Source: Scalindua sp964437425
Lineage (GTDB): Bacteria > Planctomycetota > Brocadiia > Brocadiales > Scalinduaceae
NCBI GenBank assembly: GCA_964437425.1
Contig: CAYTGO010000064.1
Span: forward strand, 1 to 17,002
Length of the DNA stretch: 17,002 bases
Direction: 5' to 3'
The translations under genes and the position numbers were made by a program. Shown here piece after piece: positions 1 through 7,173 of this stretch. Positions within the stretch are counted from its first letter, which is position 1. Each line of letters starts with the position of its first letter. Below the pieces are notes generated by a model, which searched no databases, was not told where the DNA came from, and was given only the letters and a program-made list of their open reading frames with translations.

Positions 1-1103
1 ACCAGCAGGCCGAAAAGCACATTGATAAGAAGTACCTGACGCTTCGGTTCCCGCCTGTAAATACCGGGAAGAATAAAGATGGAACCGGCTATCCAGCAGG
101 TTGCTATCCACAAAATCGATAACTGTACATGCCAGCTACGCGTAATAGTTATCTGCAAGAACTCAGAAATATTGTAGCCGAAAAACGTAGTAAATCCGAC
201 AAAATCGTGAATCGTCAAGACACCGGCCACTATCTGTATGAAAAACAGTGAAACGGCGACCACAAAAAACTTGTATGTTGCACGTTGGCTTGCTGTGGGG
301 GCTGATGCGTCAACGCTTTTATTGTTAACAGGGTTTTCTTTGACTTGTAACTGCGAGGTCTTGGAATAGTAACTATAGGTACAGAGGACCGCACCCAGAC
401 CGAAAATCAGAAACAGCATTCCTATAACGCTCCACAGGATTACTGAAGGTGTCGGAGTATTCCCGGCATATTCATCAAAAGGCCAGTTATGGGTATAACT
501 GGATTCACCTCCGGGCCTTTCCACCGCACAAACCCACGCACCCCAGAAGAAAAAAGCCGAAAGGTCTTTGAGTTCGGCATCGTCTGTAATGTAGCCTGCC
601 GGCTTGAAAGCTTCCTTGTGATCTCCCTTGAATTTTGAATTATAGTATTCAGCCAGCCGTCCTGCCGCATATGCCTGCCCTTCAGTAAGCACTACTATGT
701 TTCTCTCCCTGTCGTAGCGATTTGTCTTCAGTTCACGCTTCACCCTGACAGATATACCATCTTTCTCTATTTGAGATAACTCATCCGCATTACCACTTGC
801 AACCTGGTTTCCATAAAAACCGTTCATCTCAACCGCAACCTGGTGGAGTGCCTCGGCAGTAAAATCCGGTCCACGGGCAGCTCCATCTCCGAACATGCTT
901 CCGTATTCCATCAAAGCATATCTCTGGAAGATCAGCTGTCCACGTTCAACAGCACTCTTTTGAACAATCTCTTCCCCTGATGGTGAAATATAATCAGGTT
1001 TAGGAGGCGCATCTTTATACGTACTGATTCCCATAAATATAACACCGGACGCGCCCACAACCAGGACTGCAAGTAAATATTTCCACCAATTAGTACTTTT
1101 CAT
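1..1103 (-). CDS. norZ: Quinol-dependent nitric oxide reductase (qNOR), N-terminal part, cut by window edge
   Basis: I translated this by hand from ATG at 1103 and found 367 open codons to the left edge. The protein begins with a membrane anchor (about residues 7-25). A periplasmic region follows with the qNOR-like block ERGQLIFQRYALMEYGSMFG and then GPDFTAEALH (about 53-87). Next are FFFWGAW, RPGGESSYTHNWP and GNTPTPSVILWS (about 184-225), the hallmark stretch joining the extracellular domain to the haem-copper-type core. Core helices begin near 225, and RSWHVQL holds His325, a likely low-spin haem b ligand. There is no CXXCH, which fits the quinol type rather than the cytochrome c-linked cNOR. 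The family reduces 2 NO to N2O at the membrane with quinol electrons. The catalytic histidines and metal site lie in the missing C-terminal half. The ribosome site is weak (AAGGA about 17 nt upstream, CAGGG nearer). It follows the MltA-like gene on the same strand but is separated by 460 bp, so it is probably transcribed on its own. Confidence 0.9.
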   Translation of the reverse strand, partial: MKSTNWWKYLLAVLVVGASGVIFMGISTYKDAPPKPDYISPSGEEIVQKSAVERGQLIFQRYALMEYGSMFGDGAARGPDFTAEALHQVAVEMNGFYGNQVASGNADELSQIEKDGISVRVKRELKTNRYDRERNIVVLTEGQAYAAGRLAEYYNSKFKGDHKEAFKPAGYITDDAELKDLSAFFFWGAWVCAVERPGGESSYTHNWPFDEYAGNTPTPSVILWSVIGMLFLIFGLGAVLCTYSYYSKTSQLQVKENPVNNKSVDASAPTASQRATYKFFVVAVSLFFIQIVAGVLTIHDFVGFTTFFGYNISEFLQITITRSWHVQLSILWIATCWIAGSIFILPGIYRREPKRQVLLINVLFGLL

Positions 1104-1156
1104 ATTATATCCCTGAATGTCCTTTGCCAATAGTATGTGATATAGGAGGGTAAATT

Positions 1157-1176
1157 GTACATCAACCGTACATCAA
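1157..1176 (-). promoter_or_regulatory. Tandem 9-bp direct repeat upstream of the qNOR gene, candidate activator site
   Basis: GTACATCAA occurs at 1157-1165 and again at 1168-1176, an 11-bp period, so both copies face the same side of the helix. Read on the qNOR strand each copy is TTGATGTAC. TTGAT is also the half-site of FNR/CRP-family boxes, but here the halves are tandem instead of inverted. The pair lies 54-73 bp upstream of the start codon, and one TTGATG could double as a -35 element. A regulatory role is inferred. Confidence 0.4.
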
Positions 1177-1513
1177 TGCATGGACATCCCTTATGTTTAA
1201 TATACCAAACCACTCACTTAAAAATGCAAAACCTATCTGCCTGCTTGCCAAGCAGAAAAGCTTGAATTTTATCACATAAAACATGTAAGTTCAAGTATCA
1301 TATAGTCTAGTACTTGAAATAGTGTTATATGAATCATAACCTGATGAATGATTTTCAGACGATGTTGTCATTCTAAGAGAAGTATGAACGGCAAGGTTTG
1401 TTCCTGCAAAAGTCTGAAGAAGGATGAATATATCAGGTGGATAGCCTTGAGGATTTTGAACGAATGTAAACCTAAATGATGCTAGTTACACCATATACAA
1501 CAAAGCACATTAA

Positions 1514-1546
1514 CACTCGTTCCCACATATTACGTGGGAACGAGTG
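1514..1546. repeat. REP-like perfect hairpin (13-bp arms, 7-nt loop)
   Basis: The arms CACTCGTTCCCAC (1514-1526) and GTGGGAACGAGTG (1534-1546) are perfectly complementary around a 7-nt loop. It lies 17 bp beyond the stop codon of the minus-strand lipoprotein gene. From memory, the sequence resembles the 'CGTTCCCACG...CGTGGGAACG' palindromes scattered in many planctomycete, chloroflexi and deltaproteobacterial genomes and linked to REP-associated tyrosine transposases. A weak run of T follows on the plus strand only, so a classical terminator for the lipoprotein gene is less likely, though the hairpin may still stabilise or end that transcript. Confidence 0.6.
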
Positions 1547-1563
1547 CATTTTAATAAACCAAC

Positions 1564-2388
1564 CTAACGTTTTAGAAGGTAATAAAGCTTTCCATTGGTA
1601 TTGAAGTTCTTCGCTTTTTGGACAGCATCTTCGCCAATCCCAAAGAAAATTTCTGCCCTGTCAGTCGTTTTTGTAGTACTCCTTGAATCATGAGTCAATG
1701 TAAAAAAAGATTTCCCAGCTTGCCCCTTCTCATTAAGGTTTGTCTCCCCTTCTATTACCACAAAGGCGAGTCCACCAGGAGGAAAAACCCTGTCATCGGT
1801 AGCTATGCTCCGCATTGGTGTGACATGTAAACCTAATGAACCAAAATAGGATGAAGCACTGAAATTCAAATCATATGCAAGGCTTGTACTATTTGTAACA
1901 TTTTTGTCGGAAACTTGAAACCCATAACCTGTAAAGTTGACTTCGCCTCCATGTTCCTTTCCAATAGCCTGAAAGATCCTGAAATTCTTAGTAATATACT
2001 CAGTCAACTCTTGTGAATTTTTACAACTAACATATCCATCCCTGAAAAGCTTTAATGTCTCTATCTGTTTTTTGGGAGTAAAACCTATTGATTTAAAGGA
2101 GTCAGGATATGACTCGACTTTTTTAAAATATACCCTGCTTTTGTCTACTGCGTATAGCAATTCTATTCTACCATAATCATCTCTAAATCCTGGAATCTGA
2201 TTTGAATCGGTAATTTCTGTCAGACCTGTTCCAGTCCCAGCTGCCGAAACAGGCGGTGTTGTTTCCACCGCTTCAGTTGGTGCTAGTGGTGTCTCTTTCA
2301 CCGTAGTTGTTGTACAACCCGCCTGGAAGATCATAACCAGGAACGAAACTACCAGTAATCGATTAATAGTGTTATTTTTTGGTATCAT
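1564..2388 (-). CDS. Lipoprotein resembling a shortened MltA lytic transglycosylase (3D domain)
   Basis: I chose ATG 2388 because GGAAGGAG lies 10 nt upstream; a longer frame to 2496 would overlap purH. The 274-residue product has a lipoprotein signal (residues 9-24, lipobox FQAGC, Cys25) and a Thr/Pro-rich linker to about 55. Residues 80-155 resemble the MltA N-terminal region, ending in FTGY (152-155; FTGYYEP in the family). Residues 189-274 resemble the C-terminal 3D part: TPMRSIATD, LTHDS, RAEIFFGIGEDA and a final YYLLKR. MltA enzymes cleave peptidoglycan to anhydro-muropeptides. Two things are odd. The middle domain of about 100 residues is missing between FTGY and RSIATD, and the position of the catalytic Asp (D308 in E. 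coli MltA) is Glu246, although the first Asp (D234) is kept. It may be a non-catalytic or altered envelope protein. The assignment is by motif only. Confidence 0.6.
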   Translation of the reverse strand: MIPKNNTINRLLVVSFLVMIFQAGCTTTTVKETPLAPTEAVETTPPVSAAGTGTGLTEITDSNQIPGFRDDYGRIELLYAVDKSRVYFKKVESYPDSFKSIGFTPKKQIETLKLFRDGYVSCKNSQELTEYITKNFRIFQAIGKEHGGEVNFTGYGFQVSDKNVTNSTSLAYDLNFSASSYFGSLGLHVTPMRSIATDDRVFPPGGLAFVVIEGETNLNEKGQAGKSFFTLTHDSRSTTKTTDRAEIFFGIGEDAVQKAKNFNTNGKLYYLLKR

Positions 2389-2443
2389 AAACTTAATACT
2401 CCTTCCTAGAATAATGTTATATATGTGTAATTCGTGTCTAATT

Positions 2444-4015
2444 TTAGTGTTTAAAGTGTCTCTCACCGGTAAATACCATTGCAATTCCGTGCTCATTTGC
2501 GGCGTCTATCGATTCCTGGTCCTTTTTAGAACCACCGGGTTGTATTATAGCAGTAATACCAACCTTTGCTGCGATGTCTATGCAGTCCCTGAAAGGGAAA
2601 AAGGCATCAGAGGCCATAACCGTTCCAGCGGTTCTGCCTCCTGATTTGCTGATTGCAATGTTTGTAGAGTCAACGCGGCTCATCTGGCCTGCTCCCACAC
2701 CAATAACCATCTTATCTTTTGTAAAAACTATTGCATTTGATTTAGTGTGCTTGCAAACCTTCCAGGCAAATAGCAACTCATCTATTTCTTCTTCTGACGG
2801 AGCCTTATCTGTGGCCACCTTCAACTTATCCTTGTCACCGGAATTCATATCTTTATCCTGAACCAGCACTCCACCGACAACACCTCTGAATTCTTTTATT
2901 CCCTTCTTCGTAGACGAATCACCCAGCGAGTCTAATTTCAACAATCTAAGATCCTTTCCCCATCCTCGCTTTGTAGTCAATATTTCAATAACATTATCGT
3001 CAAAGCCCGGTGCCGCTATCGCCTCAACAAAATGACCCGGTTCTGTAATAGCTTCAGCAGTCGCTACATCAACACTCCTGTTTAGGCTCAGTATGCATCC
3101 AAAAGCCGAAACGGTATCTGTGCTGTATGCTTTTGCAAAAGCGTCTTTAAGGTTTTCTGCAGTTGCAACACCACATGGATTCGCATGTTTGATCAAGACG
3201 GCAGCCGGTATGTCAAACTCCTTGACAATCTCAATTGCAACATCAGTATCCAGTATATTATTAAAAGACAACGCCTTGCCATGTAACTGCACCGCGTTTG
3301 AAATGCATGGAACACCAAGGTCCTTAGAGCCATAAAACGCAGCTGTCTGATGTGGGTTCTCACCATATCTCAAATCTTGTTTTTTATGAAGACCAATACT
3401 CAACGAGTCAGGATAAGCATCTTTATTACCCCTGTTAAAATAATCAAAAATTATCTTATCATACTCGCTGGTATGTTTAAATGCCTCGGTAACCAACTCA
3501 TAACGTGTCTCATATGAGAGATCTCCACCCTGTTCATTCAATTCCTTTAACAGCGTATCATAACGCTCAGGGTTCACAACGATTGCAACATGTTTGAAAT
3601 TCTTAGCAGCAGACCTGATCATGGATGGTCCACCAATATCTATATTTTCAACCGCCTCATCCTGAGACACACCTTCTTTACTGATAGTTTTCTCAAACGG
3701 GTACAGATTGACAACAACAAGATCTATTGTACCAATCCCTAAATCCTCTATCTGCTTCATGTGACTTTCGTTGTCTCTTACAGCAAGCAAACCACCATGG
3801 ATCTTTGGATGTAGTGTTTTTACCCTGCCATCCATAATCTCCGGAAAACCCGTATGTTCTGACACATCGGTAACGTCAACACCATTCTCTCTCATAGATT
3901 TAGCAGTACCACCGGTTGACAAAATCTTAACGCCAAGGCCTGCCAGACCTTTTGCAAGTTCTATTATTCCCGTCTTATCAGAAACACTAATCAGAGCGGT
4001 TTTTATCTTCGCCAT
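2444..4015 (-). CDS. purH: Bifunctional AICAR transformylase / IMP cyclohydrolase
   Basis: PurH carries out the last two steps of IMP synthesis: formylation of AICAR from 10-formyl-THF, then ring closure. The 523 residues match the usual bacterial length. The N-terminal cyclohydrolase (MGS-like) domain shows ISVSDKTG (9-16), LSTGGTAK (32-39), GFPEIMDGRVKTLHPKIHGG (56-75) and NLYPF. The transformylase domain shows RYGENPHQ (217-224), the active-site KHANPCG (Lys276-His277), and the C-terminal signature DAFFPFRD, IIQPGGSKKD and MVFTGERHFKH. ATG 4015 is preceded by GGGAG at good spacing. The lipoprotein gene follows 55 bp downstream on the same strand and may be co-transcribed. No purine riboswitch or PurR-like box is evident in the leader. 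No other purine gene is in the window. Confidence 0.98.
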   Translation of the reverse strand: MAKIKTALISVSDKTGIIELAKGLAGLGVKILSTGGTAKSMRENGVDVTDVSEHTGFPEIMDGRVKTLHPKIHGGLLAVRDNESHMKQIEDLGIGTIDLVVVNLYPFEKTISKEGVSQDEAVENIDIGGPSMIRSAAKNFKHVAIVVNPERYDTLLKELNEQGGDLSYETRYELVTEAFKHTSEYDKIIFDYFNRGNKDAYPDSLSIGLHKKQDLRYGENPHQTAAFYGSKDLGVPCISNAVQLHGKALSFNNILDTDVAIEIVKEFDIPAAVLIKHANPCGVATAENLKDAFAKAYSTDTVSAFGCILSLNRSVDVATAEAITEPGHFVEAIAAPGFDDNVIEILTTKRGWGKDLRLLKLDSLGDSSTKKGIKEFRGVVGGVLVQDKDMNSGDKDKLKVATDKAPSEEEIDELLFAWKVCKHTKSNAIVFTKDKMVIGVGAGQMSRVDSTNIAISKSGGRTAGTVMASDAFFPFRDCIDIAAKVGITAIIQPGGSKKDQESIDAANEHGIAMVFTGERHFKH

Positions 4016-4161
4016 AAATAACTCCCTTTCATTGCTGATTCTTTAGGTTTTCAGTGTGGATATATATGCGTAACTGCAGTCCCTACCGCAAGTTCTTTAT
4101 ATAAACTCTTCCCATATTGTACTTTCTCGCATAACCAAACATATTAAAAATTAGAGAAAAA

Positions 4162-4190
4162 ATGCTACCAAAACAGCCTTATTATGTCAA
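4162..4190 (-). promoter_or_regulatory. Probable sigma-70-type promoter of purH
   Basis: On the minus strand a perfect -35 TTGACA (4190-4185) is followed by a 17-bp spacer and TAGCAT (4167-4162), four of six matches to the -10 consensus. Transcription would start near 4155, leaving a leader of about 140 nt before the purH ATG. Confidence 0.5.
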
Positions 4191-4231
4191 AACAATAAGC
4201 TTAATAATTTTCCTTGCTAGAGGTAAATATG

Positions 4232-4246
4232 TTTGATAGTATCAAA
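4232..4246. promoter_or_regulatory. 15-bp perfect palindrome TTTGATA-G-TATCAAA
   Basis: The 7-bp arms are perfect and share one central base. The inner TTGAT-N3-ATCAA differs from an FNR-type TTGAT-N4-ATCAA box by one spacer base. It lies 174 bp before the ppdK start and about 42 bp upstream of the purH -35. It may be an operator for either gene; the binding factor is unknown. Confidence 0.35.
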
Positions 4247-4345
4247 TTTCACTTCTAGCCGCCTGATATACTCAGGGAATGTAACGGAAATACCATGTTA
4301 CGTTATGGTTATGTTAGAAAGGCTTTTCACACCATGATGTTAATT

Positions 4346-4392
4346 TTGACTAGGCAAGATTACTAAGCAATATCGATCATTGATCGATATTG
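4346..4392 (+). promoter_or_regulatory. Probable ppdK promoter overlapped by a 25-bp palindromic operator
   Basis: TTGACT at 4346-4351 is a good -35. A -10 of AATATC (17-bp spacer) or TATCGA (19-bp spacer) falls inside a perfect palindrome. Its arms are CAATATCGATCA (4368-4379) and TGATCGATATTG (4381-4392) around one central T. A dimeric protein bound here would cover the -10 and the start point, which suggests repression of ppdK. The palindrome is seen directly; the control role is inferred. Confidence 0.45.
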
Positions 4393-4419
4393 TCATAAAT
4401 TTGAATAAAGGTGAAAATT

Positions 4420-7173
4420 ATGAAAAAGAAGTACATTTATTTCTTCGGTAGCAAAAACGCTGACGGCAATGCCAAGATGAAGGATCTACTCGGAGGTAAA
4501 GGTGCAAACCTTGCAGAGATGGCTAATCTCGGATTCCCTGTACCCTCCGGATTTACCATCACAACTCAGGCATGCAATGAATATAATAACAATAATAAAA
4601 AGTATCCTACAGGGCTTCAAAGTGAAATTGACAGAAACCTCTCCCGCCTTGAACGTGAAATGGGAGCTAAATTAGGAGACGCAAAAAACCCATTGTTAGT
4701 ATCAGTTAGAAGCGGTGCAGCGGCTTCCATGCCGGGCATGATGGATACGGTTCTAAACCTGGGACTGAACCCTGATTCCATACAAGGTCTAATCCATAAA
4801 ACAAATAATAAGAGATTTCCATGGGACGCGTATCGACGATTCATAAATATGTTTGGCAATGTTGTGATGGGTATGAAACATCATGACTTCGAGGAAATAC
4901 TAGACCGACACAAGGAGAAGGCAAATGTAGAGAATGATACTGACCTCAATGCTGAGCAACTGAAAGAGATCTGTAAGGATTTCATTGCTATCTACAAAAA
5001 GAAAACTGGCACCAATTTCCCCACAGACCCTAAAGAACAATTGCGTAAAGCGATTGTAGCAGTCTTTGATTCCTGGAATAATCCAAGAGCGGTAAAATAT
5101 AGAAAGATATATGAAATCAGTGGTCTGATGGGAACAGCTGTAAACATACAGGCTATGGTCTATGGAAATACCGGTAACAACTCCGCGACAGGTGTATGTT
5201 TTACTAGAAATCCATCTACCGGAGAGAACAAATTCTACGGAGAGTTTCTACTGAACGCACAGGGAGAAGACGTCGTAGCAGGCATACGAACACCGGAACC
5301 AATAAGCGATTTGGCAAAGGAGTTACCCACTGCATATAAGAAATTAGTAAGTATAAAAAACAAATTGGAGAAGCACTACAAGGACCTGCAGGACATGGAG
5401 TTTACGGTTCAAGAAGGGAAGCTGTTTATGCTCCAGACACGTAATGGGAAACGAACCACACAAGCGGCGGTAAAGATAGCAGTAGACATGGTAAAGGAGA
5501 AGCTTATCGACAAAGAAACCGCTATCAACAGGATAGATCCAAACCAACTGGACCAGCTACTACACCCAACATTTGATCCGAAAGCAAAGCGAGATATTAT
5601 GGCTTCTGGCCTGCCGGCATCACCGGGAGCAGCTTCCGGTAAAGTAACATTCCACGCCGACGAGGCAGAGGCGTTAGCGGCAAAGAATCAGAAGGTCATA
5701 CTGGTAAGAATAGAGACCTCACCCGAAGATATCGGAGGCATGCATGTCGCACAGGGAATACTCACAACCAAGGGAGGCATGACCTCACATGCTGCTGTAG
5801 TCGCCAGAGGCATGGGAACATGCTGTGTAGCTGGATGTGGAAGCATTCAGATAGATTATGAGAAAGAAGAATTTATTGTAGGCGAAAAAACTATTAAAAA
5901 AGGTGATTACATCTCTCTGGATGGATCGCGCGGTGAAGTCATACTGGGACAAGTACCAACAGTAGAACCGAAACTCAGTGGAGACTTCAGCAAACTTATG
6001 AAATGGGCTGATGAGATTCGCAGACTCAATATCAGAACAAATGCGGATACACCTGAAGATGCGAAGAGAGCCAGAGATTTTGGTGCAGAAGGTATTGGAC
6101 TGTGCCGCACAGAACATATGTTCTTTGGTGATGATCGTATTGATTATGTCAGACAGATGATACTTACAGCAGGAAATGCTTCCACTCTGCAAATAGCGGT
6201 TAATGAAGCGGAATCAGAGCTTGGCAAAGCGTCAAAGAGAAAACTTACTTCATTAAATAAGAAAATAAAACATATAAAAACCAAACTGAGCACATCACAT
6301 AAATTATATAAAGGCGCGCTGAATAAGTTGCTGCCTATGCAAAGAGGTGATTTCTCGAAAATCTTTAAAGTCATGAACGGCTTTCCTGTTACTATTCGAC
6401 TTCTCGATCCACCATTACACGAATTCCTGCCCAAGGAAAAACATTTACAGGTTATTCTTGCAAAAAAGATGGGAATAACTCTTAAAGAAGTCAAAGACAG
6501 AGTTAACAGTCTCCATGAAACTAACCCAATGTTAGGATTAAGAGGATGTCGCCTGGGTATTGTCTACCCTGAGATTTATCAAATGCAGGTAAAGGCGATA
6601 ATTGAAGCAGTATGTGCTGTAAAGAAGAGTGGTATCAGAGTGATACCAGAGATAATGATCCCCCTTGTAGGCACTGACGAAGAGATGAGGGTCCTTAAAG
6701 AAGATGTTAAGATGGTAGCCAAGGGGGTATTAGCAAAGAAAGGTGTAAAAATAAGTTACAAAATTGGTACGATGATAGAGATACCAAGAGCTGCTTTAAC
6801 TGCGGATCGTATAGCTAAACACGCTGAATTTTTCTCTTTTGGTACTAACGATTTAACCCAGATGACATTTGGGTATAGCCGTGATGATGTCGGATCTTTT
6901 GTACCGCAGTATGCCGAACGCGGAATCTTAGAAAAGGACCCTTTTCAGGTTCTTGACCAGGATGGTGTAGGACAGTTGGTTACAGCCGGTATCAAAAAGG
7001 GACGACAAGTAAGGCCCGGTCTCAAGATTGGAATTTGTGGCGAACATGGAGGAGAACCTTCTTCAATTCAATTTTGTCACAGGAACGGCATGGACTATGT
7101 AAGCTGTTCTCCCTTCAGGGTACCAATTGCACGTTTATCAGCTGCTCAAGCTGCAATAAAGGGAAAAATATAG
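4420..7173 (+). CDS. ppdK: Pyruvate, phosphate dikinase
   Basis: PPDK interconverts pyruvate + ATP + Pi and PEP + AMP + PPi, serving gluconeogenesis or pyrophosphate-linked glycolysis in the cytoplasm. I chose ATG 4420 over GTG 4411 because AAAGGTG (4407-4413) then sits at ribosome-site distance. The 917 residues contain the N-terminal ATP-grasp region (LGGKGANLAEM; VSVRSGAAASMPGMMDTVLNLG), the phosphohistidine swivel GGMTSHAAVVARGMGT with His457, and the C-terminal PEP/pyruvate barrel with GLCRTEHMF, GICGEHGG (Cys873) and SPFRVPIARL. His457 matches H455 of the Clostridium symbiosum enzyme almost exactly, while Cys873 is displaced from C831. Most of the shift comes from about 40 extra residues between MIL (580) and LLPMQR (638), rich in Lys and probably helical. 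The gene abuts a TPR gene with zero gap. Confidence 0.97.
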   Translation: MKKKYIYFFGSKNADGNAKMKDLLGGKGANLAEMANLGFPVPSGFTITTQACNEYNNNNKKYPTGLQSEIDRNLSRLEREMGAKLGDAKNPLLVSVRSGAAASMPGMMDTVLNLGLNPDSIQGLIHKTNNKRFPWDAYRRFINMFGNVVMGMKHHDFEEILDRHKEKANVENDTDLNAEQLKEICKDFIAIYKKKTGTNFPTDPKEQLRKAIVAVFDSWNNPRAVKYRKIYEISGLMGTAVNIQAMVYGNTGNNSATGVCFTRNPSTGENKFYGEFLLNAQGEDVVAGIRTPEPISDLAKELPTAYKKLVSIKNKLEKHYKDLQDMEFTVQEGKLFMLQTRNGKRTTQAAVKIAVDMVKEKLIDKETAINRIDPNQLDQLLHPTFDPKAKRDIMASGLPASPGAASGKVTFHADEAEALAAKNQKVILVRIETSPEDIGGMHVAQGILTTKGGMTSHAAVVARGMGTCCVAGCGSIQIDYEKEEFIVGEKTIKKGDYISLDGSRGEVILGQVPTVEPKLSGDFSKLMKWADEIRRLNIRTNADTPEDAKRARDFGAEGIGLCRTEHMFFGDDRIDYVRQMILTAGNASTLQIAVNEAESELGKASKRKLTSLNKKIKHIKTKLSTSHKLYKGALNKLLPMQRGDFSKIFKVMNGFPVTIRLLDPPLHEFLPKEKHLQVILAKKMGITLKEVKDRVNSLHETNPMLGLRGCRLGIVYPEIYQMQVKAIIEAVCAVKKSGIRVIPEIMIPLVGTDEEMRVLKEDVKMVAKGVLAKKGVKISYKIGTMIEIPRAALTADRIAKHAEFFSFGTNDLTQMTFGYSRDDVGSFVPQYAERGILEKDPFQVLDQDGVGQLVTAGIKKGRQVRPGLKIGICGEHGGEPSSIQFCHRNGMDYVSCSPFRVPIARLSAAQAAIKGKI

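Larger units (their letters stand above)
1104..1563. other. 460-bp intergenic region upstream of the qNOR gene
   Basis: No convincing gene lies here. It should hold the qNOR promoter (minus strand) and the end of the MltA-like transcript. What I can see is a 9-bp direct repeat at 1157-1176, an odd-centred palindrome CTGCTTG-C-CAAGCAG at 1241-1255, an 8-bp inverted repeat TTCAAGTA/TACTTGAA at 1290-1297 and 1311-1318, and the REP-like hairpin at 1514-1546. A 43-codon plus-strand ORF (1348-1479) has no ribosome site and I do not trust it. Confidence 0.6.
4016..4419. other. Divergent purH / ppdK control region
   Basis: This 404-bp AT-rich spacer separates purH (minus) from ppdK (plus). It holds the purH promoter at 4162-4190, a 15-bp palindrome at 4232-4246, and a ppdK promoter overlapped by a 25-bp palindrome at 4368-4392. 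A weak inverted repeat CTTATT/AATAAG (4178-4199) overlaps the purH -35. I see no small gene here. Confidence 0.6.

Noticed and set aside
440..670. 76-codon minus-strand ORF inside the qNOR gene
   Set aside because: It is out of frame with the qNOR reading frame, which is fully open and carries clear family motifs.
1348..1479. 43-codon plus-strand ORF in the qNOR upstream region
   Set aside because: It is short and Cys/Lys-rich with no ribosome site and no recognisable homology; probably chance.
2389..2496. 36-residue N-terminal extension of the lipoprotein to ATG 2496
   Set aside because: It would overlap the end of purH and bury the lipoprotein signal peptide; the ATG at 2388 has a strong ribosome site.
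4281..4310. Loose inverted repeats around GTAAC/GTTAC in the ppdK upstream region
   Set aside because: The arms are only 5-6 bp with imperfect context; much weaker than the two perfect palindromes nearby.
5785..6494. Overlapping minus-strand ORFs of 67-135 codons opposite ppdK
   Set aside because: They are Ser/Cys/Phe-rich antisense frames of a conserved enzyme; no independent support.
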